Source of the DNA: JAACFF01 sp963807975
Lineage (GTDB): Bacteria > Chloroflexota > Anaerolineae > Promineifilales > Promineifilaceae
Assembly: GCA_963807975.1 (NCBI GenBank)
Contig: CAWEDV010000001.1
Span: forward strand, 1,488,001 to 1,552,000
DNA: 64,000 bases
Reading direction: 5' to 3'
Positions within the stretch are counted from its first letter, which is position 1. Each line of letters opens with the position of its first letter. The position numbers and the translations under genes are program-made. A model generated the notes under the pieces. The model had not been told where the DNA came from. It did no database searches and worked only from the letters and a program-made list of their open reading frames with translations. Shown here one piece after another: positions 26,868-35,059 of the stretch.

Positions 26868-27943
26868 GACGCCACCTCCTGCTCGGATACCAAGGCACCA
26901 TCCGTCTTTGACTCCTGATGAGCTCGCCTAAAAAGTTCGTTGAATACGCCAATGGGTGTAATATCAACCAGGCAGGAAGTCGCACAGCGCCCACAACCGA
27001 CACAACCGACAATGCCATAACCGTCCCATTGGTATTTGCCCTTGCGCATGAAGCGGTGGCGCTGACGAGCCGACAACTTGGCCCGGAAATCATGACCTCC
27101 GGCAACGGTAGCAAACTGGTGAATTTGGCAAGAATCCCAACGCCGCACCCGCTGCCCTTTTTCAAGAGCCAGGTCCGCTTCGTCGGTAACGTCGAAGCAG
27201 TAACAGGTCGGACAAACCTGTGTACACATACCACAGGCTAGACAGCGATCGCCCAATTCACTCCATAGTTCGCTGTTATAGCACTCTTCCAGGAGGTCGG
27301 ACATCTCCACAACATCAAAGTCCAACCGGTAAGGGAACTCTTCCCATTTCTCAGAAAACTTCTGGTTGATTCGTTCCATATCTGATGGCATAGCATCAAA
27401 GGCGTGATGAAAACCATCTAGTAGGACCACCCCTTTCCTTGTATTAACATTAAGGGCATAAACGTCATCCAGCTCAAGGATGTGGATGTCGAAACCATCG
27501 GCCGAACTTGCAGTGCCCATATCACGGCAGAATGATTGCTCAGTACACGGGCTCAGACACTCGATCCCGACCAGGAAAGTCTCATCACGATGTGCCTTAT
27601 AATGCTGATCTTCATATCCTTGTTGAAAGACGTGATCAAGCAGCTTGACAGCGTGCATATCACAAGTATGCATGCCAATGATGACCGTCGGTTTTCTTTG
27701 GATATTGGCCTGGATTCGGCTGGCGTCGAGATTGTACTGCAACAACACCTCACGTGGGGGAACGAGGTATTTCTTGGGGGGCAGCACAGTTGGTGGATAA
27801 GTTAGCTGCAGGCTTTCAGTGTCCATGATTTCATCAAAAACAAAAGCGCCGTGCTTTTCTTGTGGGCCTACGACCCGAAAATTCTGTCGCAACCTTTGTA
27901 CCCAATCTGGAAAAACAGCCTTGGGCATGATTTTGTAACTCAT
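26864..27943 (-). CDS. hyhB: Hydrogenase beta subunit, 4Fe-4S protein
   Basis: Iron-sulfur subunit that bridges the small and flavin subunits. From ATG at 27943 (AGGAGG upstream; the earlier in-frame start lacks a signal) it has 359 residues. Two ferredoxin-like sites lie in the C-terminal half: CLACGMCTQVCPTCYCFDV (near 235) and GCVGCGRCATSCLVDITP (near 325). The N-terminal part (PKAVFPDWVQRL, with the conserved block TVIIGMHTCDMHAVKLLD) matches the HydB/AsrA family of group 3b hydrogenases and anaerobic sulfite reductase. It is first in the five-gene operon; a perfect Rex box lies 238 bases upstream. Confidence 0.93.
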   Translation of the reverse strand: MSYKIMPKAVFPDWVQRLRQNFRVVGPQEKHGAFVFDEIMDTESLQLTYPPTVLPPKKYLVPPREVLLQYNLDASRIQANIQRKPTVIIGMHTCDMHAVKLLDHVFQQGYEDQHYKAHRDETFLVGIECLSPCTEQSFCRDMGTASSADGFDIHILELDDVYALNVNTRKGVVLLDGFHHAFDAMPSDMERINQKFSEKWEEFPYRLDFDVVEMSDLLEECYNSELWSELGDRCLACGMCTQVCPTCYCFDVTDEADLALEKGQRVRRWDSCQIHQFATVAGGHDFRAKLSARQRHRFMRKGKYQWDGYGIVGCVGCGRCATSCLVDITPIGVFNELFRRAHQESKTDGALVSEQEVAS

Positions 27944-28148
27944 ATTCGTCCGATACCTCCTCAAACGTTTCCTCAACAGTGAAATCAACCCATTTCACCC
28001 TGATGCATGTTTGAAATCAGCAAAATAAAAACGCCTAAGAACACCCAGTTCCCCAGCGCCTCCTCATCTTAAACTGCTATGTGTAGGCCCGATTGCCCAC
28101 TTATCTTACTTCAGAGTATGCATGAGTTGTGCAAGGGATTCAATGACG

Positions 28149-28172
28149 TTTGTCAACATTTCCCATGACAAA
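28149..28172. promoter_or_regulatory. Second palindrome in the hydrogenase control region
   Basis: TTTGTCA and TGACAAA are separated by ten bases. The left arm on the reverse strand contains TTGACA, which could be a -35 element for the hydrogenase operon. The site lies nine bases from the Rex box. The binding protein is unknown. Confidence 0.45.
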
Positions 28173-28181
28173 GATCACTGT

Positions 28182-28199
28182 TTGTGACGGAATTCACAA
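28182..28199. promoter_or_regulatory. Rex operator upstream of the [NiFe] hydrogenase operon
   Basis: TTGTGA-CGGAAT-TCACAA is a perfect 18-bp match to the established Rex consensus (TTGTGA-N6-TCACAA). It lies in the 332-base leader before hyhB (27943), and rex itself is in this window. By the known mechanism, a high NADH/NAD+ ratio would release Rex and permit hydrogenase expression. The rest of this leader holds the palindrome at 28149-28172 and AT-rich sequence; no gene is seen. Confidence 0.82.
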
Positions 28200-28220
28200 T
28201 TAAATTTATTCATCTTTTCG

Positions 28221-28256
28221 CTAGATCGGTGGATTTTGCTCCTCCACCGGACCTAG
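28221..28256 (-). terminator. Hairpin downstream of the ATP-grasp gene
   Basis: CGGTGGA and TCCACCG form a perfect 7-bp stem, extended by CTAG/CTAG after small internal loops. It lies between the ATP-grasp stop and the hydrogenase control region on the reverse strand. There is no strong T-run, so termination efficiency is uncertain. Confidence 0.45.
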
Positions 28257-28275
28257 ATACGGACCAGCCGCGAAC

Positions 28276-29481
28276 TCAATCAGGTGGCTTATCTAAAGGT
28301 GGAGCAACGGCCAAGAAATCTTCCACGAATCGCTGATCGTAAGAGTGAATAAGCGATTCAACCCGCTCCCAATTTGGCGCAGAAACGATCAATCCGGCAT
28401 GATGCTTCTTGCCTACGCGGTAGACAATTTCCGGGTCCTGATATGCCGACAGATCGGGATGTTCCTGACGAGCCAGGCAAATAAGCACGCCAGCGTAATC
28501 TCCCCTATCGAGCGGCGATTGGTACGTTTCACCGCGTGCAAAAGCGATTTCAAGTTTTGCCCATTCGGCCCACAGATTGATGCCGCTGGCAGCTTCGACC
28601 AGCTGCTCAATATTGGCCCCGCCCACACGCGCGGCCGTTTCCAGGAAATAAAGCTGTCCGTCTGCGCCCTCGATAAACTCCGTGTGTGTCACGCCGCGTG
28701 GTATCTGAAACGCGTGCAGCAGCTTCTCGTTTAGGGCCAGCAGTTTTGCACTCTCTTCAGCCTCACGTGGTAACGTGCGAGTCACAAACACGCCCCCTTC
28801 ATGGGCTACATTCATCGGCGGTTGGGTATATTTATGTGGCAGTGCAAATTGAATCTGTCCATCCCAAATAATCGAGTCGACATGGTGCACCTCTCCCGGA
28901 ACAAACTGTTCAAGATGAAAATAGGATTGTTCATCTCCCAAATCATCCAACCAACGCCACACCTCTTGCGCATCAAAGACCTTCTTTATTCCCATTGCCC
29001 CGGCTTCTGAGCGAGGTTTAAGAACCCAAGGGGGAGGGATGGTATCCATAAAGTATCGCAGCCGGTCGTAGTTGAAGACGGGGGTGAATTCCGGCACCGC
29101 AATACCATGAGCGCGTGCCTGTTTGCGCATGGCCAACTTGTCTCGGAAATAACGGACCACGGTTTCGCCCAGGCCGGGCAGACGCAGGTGTTCTCTCAGC
29201 GCTGCGGCCGTTTCCACATCATAATCATCCAAGGGTACAATTTGGGCGATATCATGTGTTCGATTGAGATAGCTTACGGCATGGATAATATCAGGACGAG
29301 TGGACAAATCAGGCATCAGATAGCGCTCGTCGATATCCTCCATCGGCCACGCTTCATCCTTGATTTTTTCACGAGTCAGGAGCAGGACCTGCGCCCCATT
29401 TTGTTTTGCGGCTGTGAGAAAGGTGGTGCCTTTGAAATAGCTTGCTAAGCATAATATTGTTGTTGGAGTTTCGTTATTCAT
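28276..29481 (-). CDS. ATP-grasp domain ligase, substrate unknown
   Basis: A 401-residue ATP-dependent carboxylate-amine/thiol ligase-type protein. The N-terminal pre-grasp domain starts TTILCLASYFKGTTFL. The ATP-grasp core includes FRDKLAMRKQARAHGIAVPEF (near 118), the ATP-lysine strand PPWVLKPRSEAGAMGIKKV (near 155), LEQFVPGEVHHVDSI and the metal-binding FLETAARVGGANIEQLV (near 295), where Glu and Asn bind Mg. It resembles carbamoyl-phosphate/biotin-carboxylase-like stand-alone ligases that make peptides or modify amino acids. It overlaps the end of the kinase gene by eight bases, so it belongs to the PP2C-kinase operon; a link to signalling is inferred only from that. Confidence 0.85.
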   Translation of the reverse strand: MNNETPTTILCLASYFKGTTFLTAAKQNGAQVLLLTREKIKDEAWPMEDIDERYLMPDLSTRPDIIHAVSYLNRTHDIAQIVPLDDYDVETAAALREHLRLPGLGETVVRYFRDKLAMRKQARAHGIAVPEFTPVFNYDRLRYFMDTIPPPWVLKPRSEAGAMGIKKVFDAQEVWRWLDDLGDEQSYFHLEQFVPGEVHHVDSIIWDGQIQFALPHKYTQPPMNVAHEGGVFVTRTLPREAEESAKLLALNEKLLHAFQIPRGVTHTEFIEGADGQLYFLETAARVGGANIEQLVEAASGINLWAEWAKLEIAFARGETYQSPLDRGDYAGVLICLARQEHPDLSAYQDPEIVYRVGKKHHAGLIVSAPNWERVESLIHSYDQRFVEDFLAVAPPLDKPPD

Positions 29482-31525
29482 AGTGGTCGATGATTGCCCT
29501 CATCCCTGCTAGATTATTGTTCCAGTCAACGTTTTCGTATTCCGGTAGAAGGACCGCGATTGCCGGGATACCCTGATCGTCGATCCAGTTCGTACTATCC
29601 CCATTGAGAACTTGATTGGTCAGATCTTCAAAATCAGCGATAGGATAGCCAGCGGCAATACCATATACTTCCGCGGGCAGGAGCGACACCTTGGGTCTGG
29701 AACCGCAGGTTCCAGGCGACGACAAACCATCTTTTGCCCTGGCCTCCCAAAATACGACCACCTCCGGCAGCATGCCCAGAACTGCGTCTTTCAACACCTG
29801 TGTTTCCGGCTCTGAGAAGGGTGCCAGCCCGCCACTTCCTTGTACGACTTGCCCGCGCCAGGTTGCGTCCTCCTTCCAGCGACAATCCCAGTTCCGATTG
29901 AGGTCGACGTTGTTGGCATTTAGCCGTCCGCTCAGCTCACCAGGATCGTATGGGCTGTCAGGATTGGCATTGGGAATCACGTAGAGTGTAACCGAGTCGG
30001 GAACCTGCTGTGGATTATCGGTGAAATGGTTGATCGCCCGGATCGCCAACGATACGGTAGAGGGAGCCGCCCCAGCATGTAGTCCGCCCACGAACAAGAT
30101 ATGTCTTGGTCCAGCCCCAAAGCGCACCAATTCGATCGGACTGCCCAGAACTGATTCGCCCAACACATGCCACTCCGGGCCTAGATCAATGGTTGCCGTG
30201 GGGGCCGGGGTGGGTGCATCAGTCGGAGGTGGAGCAGCCGTGGGCTCTGCCGTAGCTGCAGGTTCTGGCGTGGAGGTATGAGCAGGCACGGCCGTCTCTT
30301 CTATGACAGCGGGAACCGCCTCCGTCGCTGGCACCTCGGCAGTTGCGGTTGGAATTTCTTCTGTAGGCGGCGTTGTAGGCGGCTCACCCTCAAACACGTC
30401 CCCCTGCCCAGCAACTGTAACGATCGTCGCCGTCGGTGGCGCAAAGAGATAAAAAGGACTACTTGGCGAACTGATCATCAACCAGGTTAGCAGCAAACAG
30501 CCTAAAATAAGCAAGGGAATAAGCCCCAGCAGCCATTTGCTGCCGCTAGATTTCTTTGCCGGGGGTGGCGGCGGTGTGTCCACCTGGGGAGTCATGATTT
30601 TCGAATCGCTGAGTCGATACTCATCTGTAGGATGGGGTATCCAAACGCCCGCCTGTGTGACCATACCCTCGCCGCCCTCAGCTTGGATAACATGATCGAT
30701 GGCACTTCGTAATTCGGCCGCAGTCTGGAATCGTTCATTTGGATCTTTACGCAGACATCGCTGTACCAGATAAATCGTCTGCTGCGATAGATCGGGACGG
30801 ATGGTTTCCAGCGCTGGTGGTTGTTCATAAATATGTTGGTGCAGGACTGCCATTGGCTCAACGGCCTCAAACGGCCGTCGTCCAGCCAGCAGTTCGTACA
30901 AGATAACGCCTAACGAATAGAGATCAGACCGCGCATCCACCCGCTTGCCGCTCGCTTGTTCCGGCGACATGTAATGAGGCGTGCCAATCAGCGTTCCCGT
31001 ATGCGTAATTTTCGCGCTGCCTTCCACGGCGGCAATCCCCAAGTCAACCAAAACAGGACGGCCGTCGGGGCGAATGAGGATATTGCTGGGCTTGATGTCG
31101 CGATGCACAATGCCCGCCGCATGTGCCACCGCCAGCGCGTCGGCCATTTTGCCGATAATCGTCAGTGATTGATTGGTCTCCACCAATCGGCCCTGTTGTT
31201 TAACCCTCTCCAAGGTGTCACGTAGGGAGCCGCCTTCAATATATTGCATGGCGATAAACGGCCGTCCATCTTGTGCCAGGCCTATGGCATAAATATGCAC
31301 GATATTGGCATGGTCCAATTGGGCTACCGTTCGCGCCTCTCGTTGAAAGCGGACCACATATTGTTGGTCTGCGACCAATGCCGGCAGCATCACCTTCAAA
31401 GCAACTTTACGCCGCAGCTCCTCTTCATAGGCCAGATAAACATCAGCCATGCCCCCACGCGCAATATGCTTGCGGATTACATACTGCTCGATTCGCTGTC
31501 CTTCCAGCGCCTTTGGATCAGACAT
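29474..31525 (-). CDS. Transmembrane Ser/Thr protein kinase with degenerate M14 carboxypeptidase-like ectodomain
   Basis: A 683-residue receptor-like kinase. The kinase domain (about 12-275) looks active: glycine loop IARGGMADVYLAYE, VALKVM lysine, catalytic loop IVHRDIKPSNILI, VDLGIA in place of DFG, and MSPEQA. A membrane helix follows near 330-350 (WLLGLIPLLILGCLLLTWLM), then a Thr/Pro/Ala-rich linker (about 380-450). The outer domain (452-683) follows the M14 fold: GGLHAGAAPS, VDLNRNWD and SEPETQVL are recognisable. The H-x-x-E zinc motif is H483-A-G-A486, the third zinc ligand is Glu594 and the catalytic glutamate is Leu659. It therefore seems to be a pseudo-peptidase that may bind wall peptides. 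The order is PP2C, kinase, ATP-grasp. Confidence 0.92.
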   Translation of the reverse strand: MSDPKALEGQRIEQYVIRKHIARGGMADVYLAYEEELRRKVALKVMLPALVADQQYVVRFQREARTVAQLDHANIVHIYAIGLAQDGRPFIAMQYIEGGSLRDTLERVKQQGRLVETNQSLTIIGKMADALAVAHAAGIVHRDIKPSNILIRPDGRPVLVDLGIAAVEGSAKITHTGTLIGTPHYMSPEQASGKRVDARSDLYSLGVILYELLAGRRPFEAVEPMAVLHQHIYEQPPALETIRPDLSQQTIYLVQRCLRKDPNERFQTAAELRSAIDHVIQAEGGEGMVTQAGVWIPHPTDEYRLSDSKIMTPQVDTPPPPPAKKSSGSKWLLGLIPLLILGCLLLTWLMISSPSSPFYLFAPPTATIVTVAGQGDVFEGEPPTTPPTEEIPTATAEVPATEAVPAVIEETAVPAHTSTPEPAATAEPTAAPPPTDAPTPAPTATIDLGPEWHVLGESVLGSPIELVRFGAGPRHILFVGGLHAGAAPSTVSLAIRAINHFTDNPQQVPDSVTLYVIPNANPDSPYDPGELSGRLNANNVDLNRNWDCRWKEDATWRGQVVQGSGGLAPFSEPETQVLKDAVLGMLPEVVVFWEARAKDGLSSPGTCGSRPKVSLLPAEVYGIAAGYPIADFEDLTNQVLNGDSTNWIDDQGIPAIAVLLPEYENVDWNNNLAGMRAIIDHYE

Positions 31526-31583
31526 TTCCCCTCACTTTACAAATGTCTCCCTATTAGCAGTCAACCACTTGTGGTTCCAACGC

Positions 31584-33053
31584 CTATGGGCTGCACGCTT
31601 CTCCAGCCGTAATCAAATCGATGGACGCTTCATGCACCCATCCTTCAACTGCACCATCTTCAACCAATTGAATTTGGATGAACTGCCCCGTACCACAACC
31701 CCCACCTGGAGACAAAGGCTGCTCGCTCAATATCCGTACTTCCTGTCCCACTTCCAACTCTTCAGATGTGGGACCGCAGCCGCTGTTTATCTGTGCATCG
31801 CTCCACACGTAGGCCAACAATTCGCCGTTGACGCAGCCCTTGGGCTCAATCGTAGGCTCCAGCGTAGGTGTTGGCAAAGGTGTAGGCGTATCTGGGGGCG
31901 GTACGGTCGCGGTTGCCGTCATTTCAAGGGCTTCTGATTCAGCAACAGGTGTGGGATCAAGCGGACGCAAAGCACCGGCACTTTCAGTCGCTGGCGTCTC
32001 AATCAAGGCCGGCAGCGCGGTTGCTGATGCCATCGTGTTTTCGGTAGCATTGCGGTTCTGCAGCCAAAAGGTCACCAATGCGGCAATAATCAGCAGGATT
32101 GCCAGAACTGCCAGAATGATCAGCCACTTAGAAATGCCTCCAGTTTCTTTTGCCGGAGGCGGCGCTTTTGGCGGAGGTGCGATAATTGTCTCCTGCGGTG
32201 CTTCTTCTTCAATAGCGGAATCTATCCCGATGGGCAAGACTGCCAGTGTTGGTTCGTCAGCAAAGGCTGGAGCTTTACCGGTTTGCATGACCACGGCCGT
32301 AATATTATCCGTAGCCTCGGCTTCGATCGCTGCCTTGACTAGCAGTTCGACAGCCATTTGGGGTTCATTTTCCATTGCCAACGAGACCAGCGTGTTGTCG
32401 GGCAACACATCATACAAGCCATCTGAGCACAGGAGAATGCCATCTTCCGGCTGCAAGACATGCGCTTGCGACAAGTTGACGTTGATATCCGGTTTGTTGC
32501 CGAGAACCTGGGTCACGACATTGCGAAATTCATGCCGGACTGCCTCTTCCTCAGTAATCAATCCCGCATCGACCTGCCGCTGAACCCAGGTGTCATCTCG
32601 CGTTAGCTGTCGTAGTTCACCCTGCCGAATGAGGTAGGCACGGGCGTCGCCGACATGAGCAACCATTAATCGATCGCCGTCTTGTACAGCTGCCACGAAT
32701 GTGGAGCCCATTTTCCTGACTTGCCGTTTTTGTGCCTCTTCTATGATTATGAAGTTGGCCTTCTCCAGGGCATCCTTCAGGGCGCTTTGAATGGGTTCGG
32801 CGTTTTGACGCAGTTCATAAAAGACTTGCTTGACCGTCTCGACAGCCAGATTTGAGGCCACCGCACCATCCTGCTGTCCACCTACCCCATCTGCCACTAA
32901 GTATAAGGCGCCTAAATCCGTAGGAGTATCCTGATCAGGAATCCAAAACGCATCCTGATTATCGGCTCGTCTCGGCCCTTTATCCGTGGCGCCACCACAG
33001 CGTTCGGGCCGGTATTCAAGCCAATCTCTACTGTTCACATCATCTGTGTCCAT
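31584..33053 (-). CDS. Membrane PP2C-family Ser/Thr phosphatase with C-terminal SH3-like domain
   Basis: A 489-residue protein. The N-terminal PP2C (PPM) domain (about 20-260) has the metal-binding motifs DNQDAFW, LVADGVGGQQDG, AHVGDARAYL, LLCSDGLYDV and TDNITAVV, so it should dephosphorylate Ser/Thr-proteins in the cytoplasm. A membrane helix (WLIILAVLAILLIIAALVTF) lies near 310-330. A Pro/Thr-rich linker follows, and then a Cys-containing beta-rich end (GCVNGELLAYVWSD ... GWVHEASIDLI) that looks like a bacterial SH3 domain outside the cell. ATG at 33053 has AGAGGA upstream; the longer frame does not. It sits 58 bases upstream of the kinase, a typical kinase/phosphatase pair. Confidence 0.92.
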   Translation of the reverse strand: MDTDDVNSRDWLEYRPERCGGATDKGPRRADNQDAFWIPDQDTPTDLGALYLVADGVGGQQDGAVASNLAVETVKQVFYELRQNAEPIQSALKDALEKANFIIIEEAQKRQVRKMGSTFVAAVQDGDRLMVAHVGDARAYLIRQGELRQLTRDDTWVQRQVDAGLITEEEAVRHEFRNVVTQVLGNKPDINVNLSQAHVLQPEDGILLCSDGLYDVLPDNTLVSLAMENEPQMAVELLVKAAIEAEATDNITAVVMQTGKAPAFADEPTLAVLPIGIDSAIEEEAPQETIIAPPPKAPPPAKETGGISKWLIILAVLAILLIIAALVTFWLQNRNATENTMASATALPALIETPATESAGALRPLDPTPVAESEALEMTATATVPPPDTPTPLPTPTLEPTIEPKGCVNGELLAYVWSDAQINSGCGPTSEELEVGQEVRILSEQPLSPGGGCGTGQFIQIQLVEDGAVEGWVHEASIDLITAGEACSP

Positions 33054-33229
33054 GGTGGATCCTCTCTTGTTCTTAACCCGAATCCGACTCTCAACAGTCA
33101 AGCACAGTATATCGTTAAGCAGTGGCAAACTCAACCGCTGCTTGACCCATATTCCGCCTCCCAACGCAATCTAAAGGCCCCACGGGCACTTGCTAAAAAA
33201 CCTTTGTATTAGAAGCTTAAAAAGGGGCA

Positions 33230-33265
33230 TATATCATTTGACTTGACTTTGACAAATGATATACT
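33230..33265 (+). promoter_or_regulatory. Promoter of the tRNA-tuf cluster, flanked by an 11-bp inverted repeat
   Basis: A -35 (TTGACT, 33238-33243) and -10 (TATACT, 33260-33265) are 16 bases apart, about 125 bases before the first tRNA. A perfect inverted repeat TATATCATTTG-N12-CAAATGATATA (33230-33240 and 33253-33263) overlaps both elements, so a dimeric regulator could block it. The 335-base interval between the divergent PP2C gene (33053) and the first tRNA contains this promoter and no other recognisable feature. Confidence 0.6.
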
Positions 33266-33388
33266 TGCCGTTGCCCTGTAAAAAGAGCACTTAGGTTGGC
33301 ACGCCTGATGGCACATTGTCACCTTAGCAAAGCTGTTTTGTCTTTGGAAGACTTGCAGCCTAACGGCGAGTCTCCATTTCAGGTTCTT

Positions 33389-33461
33389 GCCGACGTAGCT
33401 CAATTGGCAGAGCAATGCTCTTGTAAAGCATAGGTTATGGGTTCAAGTCCCATCGTCGGCT
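33389..33461 (+). tRNA. tRNA-Thr(TGT)
   Basis: Cloverleaf with acceptor GCCGACG/CGTCGGC, D-stem GCTC/GAGC, anticodon stem ATGCT/AGCAT with loop CTTGTAA (anticodon TGT), T-arm GGTTCAAGTCC and discriminator T. CCA is not encoded. It is first of three tRNAs before tuf. Confidence 0.96.
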
Positions 33462-33503
33462 CAGTTTCGGCTAGTTCGTAGCTGGCGAAATAATTTACAG
33501 CAT

Positions 33504-33586
33504 GGGTCAGTGTCCCGAGCGGCAAAGGGGGCGGACTGTAAATCCGCTGGCGATAGCCTTCGTAGGTTCGAGTCCTACCTGGCCCA
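33504..33586 (+). tRNA. tRNA-Tyr(GTA)
   Basis: Class II tRNA with a long variable arm. The acceptor is GGGTCAG/CTGGCCC with one T-G pair, the anticodon loop contains GTA (33538-33540) and the T-loop is GTTCGAGTC. The discriminator is A, as expected for tyrosine. Confidence 0.96.
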
Positions 33587-33647
33587 CTCTGATAAATGCT
33601 CAGTATTGTTATCGGTGCTGAGCATTGTTGGTGTTAATAGGGTCCCC

Positions 33648-33720
33648 GCCCACGTAGCTCAGTCGGCAGAGCGCATTCTTGGTAAGAATGAGGTCATGGG
33701 TTCAAATCCCATCGTGGGCT
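33648..33720 (+). tRNA. tRNA-Thr(GGT)
   Basis: Acceptor GCCCACG/CGTGGGC, D-stem GCTC/GAGC, anticodon stem CATTC/GAATG with loop TTGGTAA (anticodon GGT), T-arm GGTTCAAATCC. It is the second threonine isoacceptor of the cluster. Confidence 0.96.
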
Positions 33721-33842
33721 TATCCTGTTACCATTTGGCAGCGGGATATTGTTATGAACAGTGAATAAAAGCACGGGCTAATGGTAGCTCCGTGTGTGGT
33801 GTTTTGCGATATACTTCAGCAAAAAAGGATTGAAGGAAAAAC

Positions 33843-35045
33843 ATGGCCAAAGAAAAATTTGTGCGCGAGAAGCCACACGTCAACATTGGCACCATCGGTC
33901 ACGTGGACCATGGCAAGACGACGCTGACGGCAGCTATCACCAAGGTGCTGGCGATGAAAGGTTTCGCTGATTTTTCAGCGTTCGACCAGATCGACAACGC
34001 CCCTGAAGAGAAGGAGCGAGGAATCACCATCGCCATCTCCCACGTCGAGTACCAGACGGAAGCCCGTCACTACGCCCACGTGGACTGCCCTGGTCACCGG
34101 GACTATATCAAGAATATGATCACCGGTGCGGCGCAGATGGACGGCGCGATTCTGGTAGTGTCGGCGCCCGATGGCCCGATGCCGCAGACGCGTGAGCACA
34201 TTCTGCTGGCCCGCCAGGTGGAAGTGCCGGCGATCGTGGTTTACATCAACAAAGTAGACCAGATGGACGACGAAGAATTGTTGGAGCTGGTAGACCTGGA
34301 GCTGCGCGAGCTGCTGGATGTCTACGAGTTCCCTGGAGACGAGACGCCAATCGTGATGGGCAGCGCGCTGCAAGCACTAGAAAGCAGCAGTGAGGATCCC
34401 GACGCGGAAGAGTACAAGTCGATCTGGGAGCTGATGCGTGTGGTGGATGAGTACATTCCTGACCCGCAGCGCCAGACGGACCTGCCCTTCATGATGTCCG
34501 TGGAAGACGTCTTCTCCATCAAAGGACGCGGCACCGTAGTAACTGGTCGGGTGGACCGCGGCACATTGCTGCCGGGCAAAGAAGTAGAAATCGTCGGTTT
34601 GACCGATGAGATCCGCAAGGTCACAGTGACCTCGATGGAAATGTTCCACAAGATCCTGGATAAAGTAGAAGCGGGCGACAACGCCGGTTTGCTGCTGCGC
34701 GGAGTGGGACGAGAAGAAATCGAGCGCGGTCAGGTACTGGCGGCACCAGGAAGCATCACCCCGCACACCGAGTTCATGGGCGAGGTATACGTCCTGCGTA
34801 AGGATGAAGGTGGACGGCACAAGGCATTCTTCAATGGCTATCGCCCCCAGTTCTACATCCGCACCTTGGATGTGACCGGTGAGATTACTTTGCAGGCAGG
34901 CGTGGAAATGGTCATGCCTGGCGACAATGTGAACTTGCAGGTGAAGTTGATTACGCCGGTAGCTCTGGAAAAGGGCAGCCGCTTCGCTATTCGCGAGGGT
35001 GGCCTTACCGTTGGCTCAGGCGTCATCACCGAGATTATTAACTAG
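33843..35045 (+). CDS. tuf: Elongation factor Tu
   Basis: GTPase that delivers aminoacyl-tRNA to the ribosomal A site. The 400 residues include G1 GHVDHGKT (near 18), G2 RGITIAISHVEY (near 59), G3 DCPGH (near 80) and G4 NKVD (near 136), then domains II and III with GYRPQFYIRTLDVTG near 325. Position G3+1, usually Ala in proteobacterial EF-Tu (CPGHADY), is Arg here. A GAAGGA SD precedes ATG. The gene follows three tRNAs and is followed by a large hairpin and rpmG, the common tRNA-tuf-rpmG-tRNA-secE-nusG order. The upstream 120 bases include a small imperfect hairpin near 33772-33794. Confidence 0.98.
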   Translation: MAKEKFVREKPHVNIGTIGHVDHGKTTLTAAITKVLAMKGFADFSAFDQIDNAPEEKERGITIAISHVEYQTEARHYAHVDCPGHRDYIKNMITGAAQMDGAILVVSAPDGPMPQTREHILLARQVEVPAIVVYINKVDQMDDEELLELVDLELRELLDVYEFPGDETPIVMGSALQALESSSEDPDAEEYKSIWELMRVVDEYIPDPQRQTDLPFMMSVEDVFSIKGRGTVVTGRVDRGTLLPGKEVEIVGLTDEIRKVTVTSMEMFHKILDKVEAGDNAGLLLRGVGREEIERGQVLAAPGSITPHTEFMGEVYVLRKDEGGRHKAFFNGYRPQFYIRTLDVTGEITLQAGVEMVMPGDNVNLQVKLITPVALEKGSRFAIREGGLTVGSGVITEIIN

Positions 35046-35059
35046 ATTTAGTTTTATTC

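Noticed and set aside
31828..32583. 251-codon open frame antisense to the PP2C gene
   Set aside because: A low-complexity Ser/Gly/Val-rich product arising opposite the Pro/Thr linker and phosphatase domain; no start signal.
33510..33764. Open frame of 84 codons in the tRNA cluster
   Set aside because: It runs straight through tRNA-Tyr and tRNA-Thr; the tRNA folds are perfect and the peptide is tRNA sequence read as protein.
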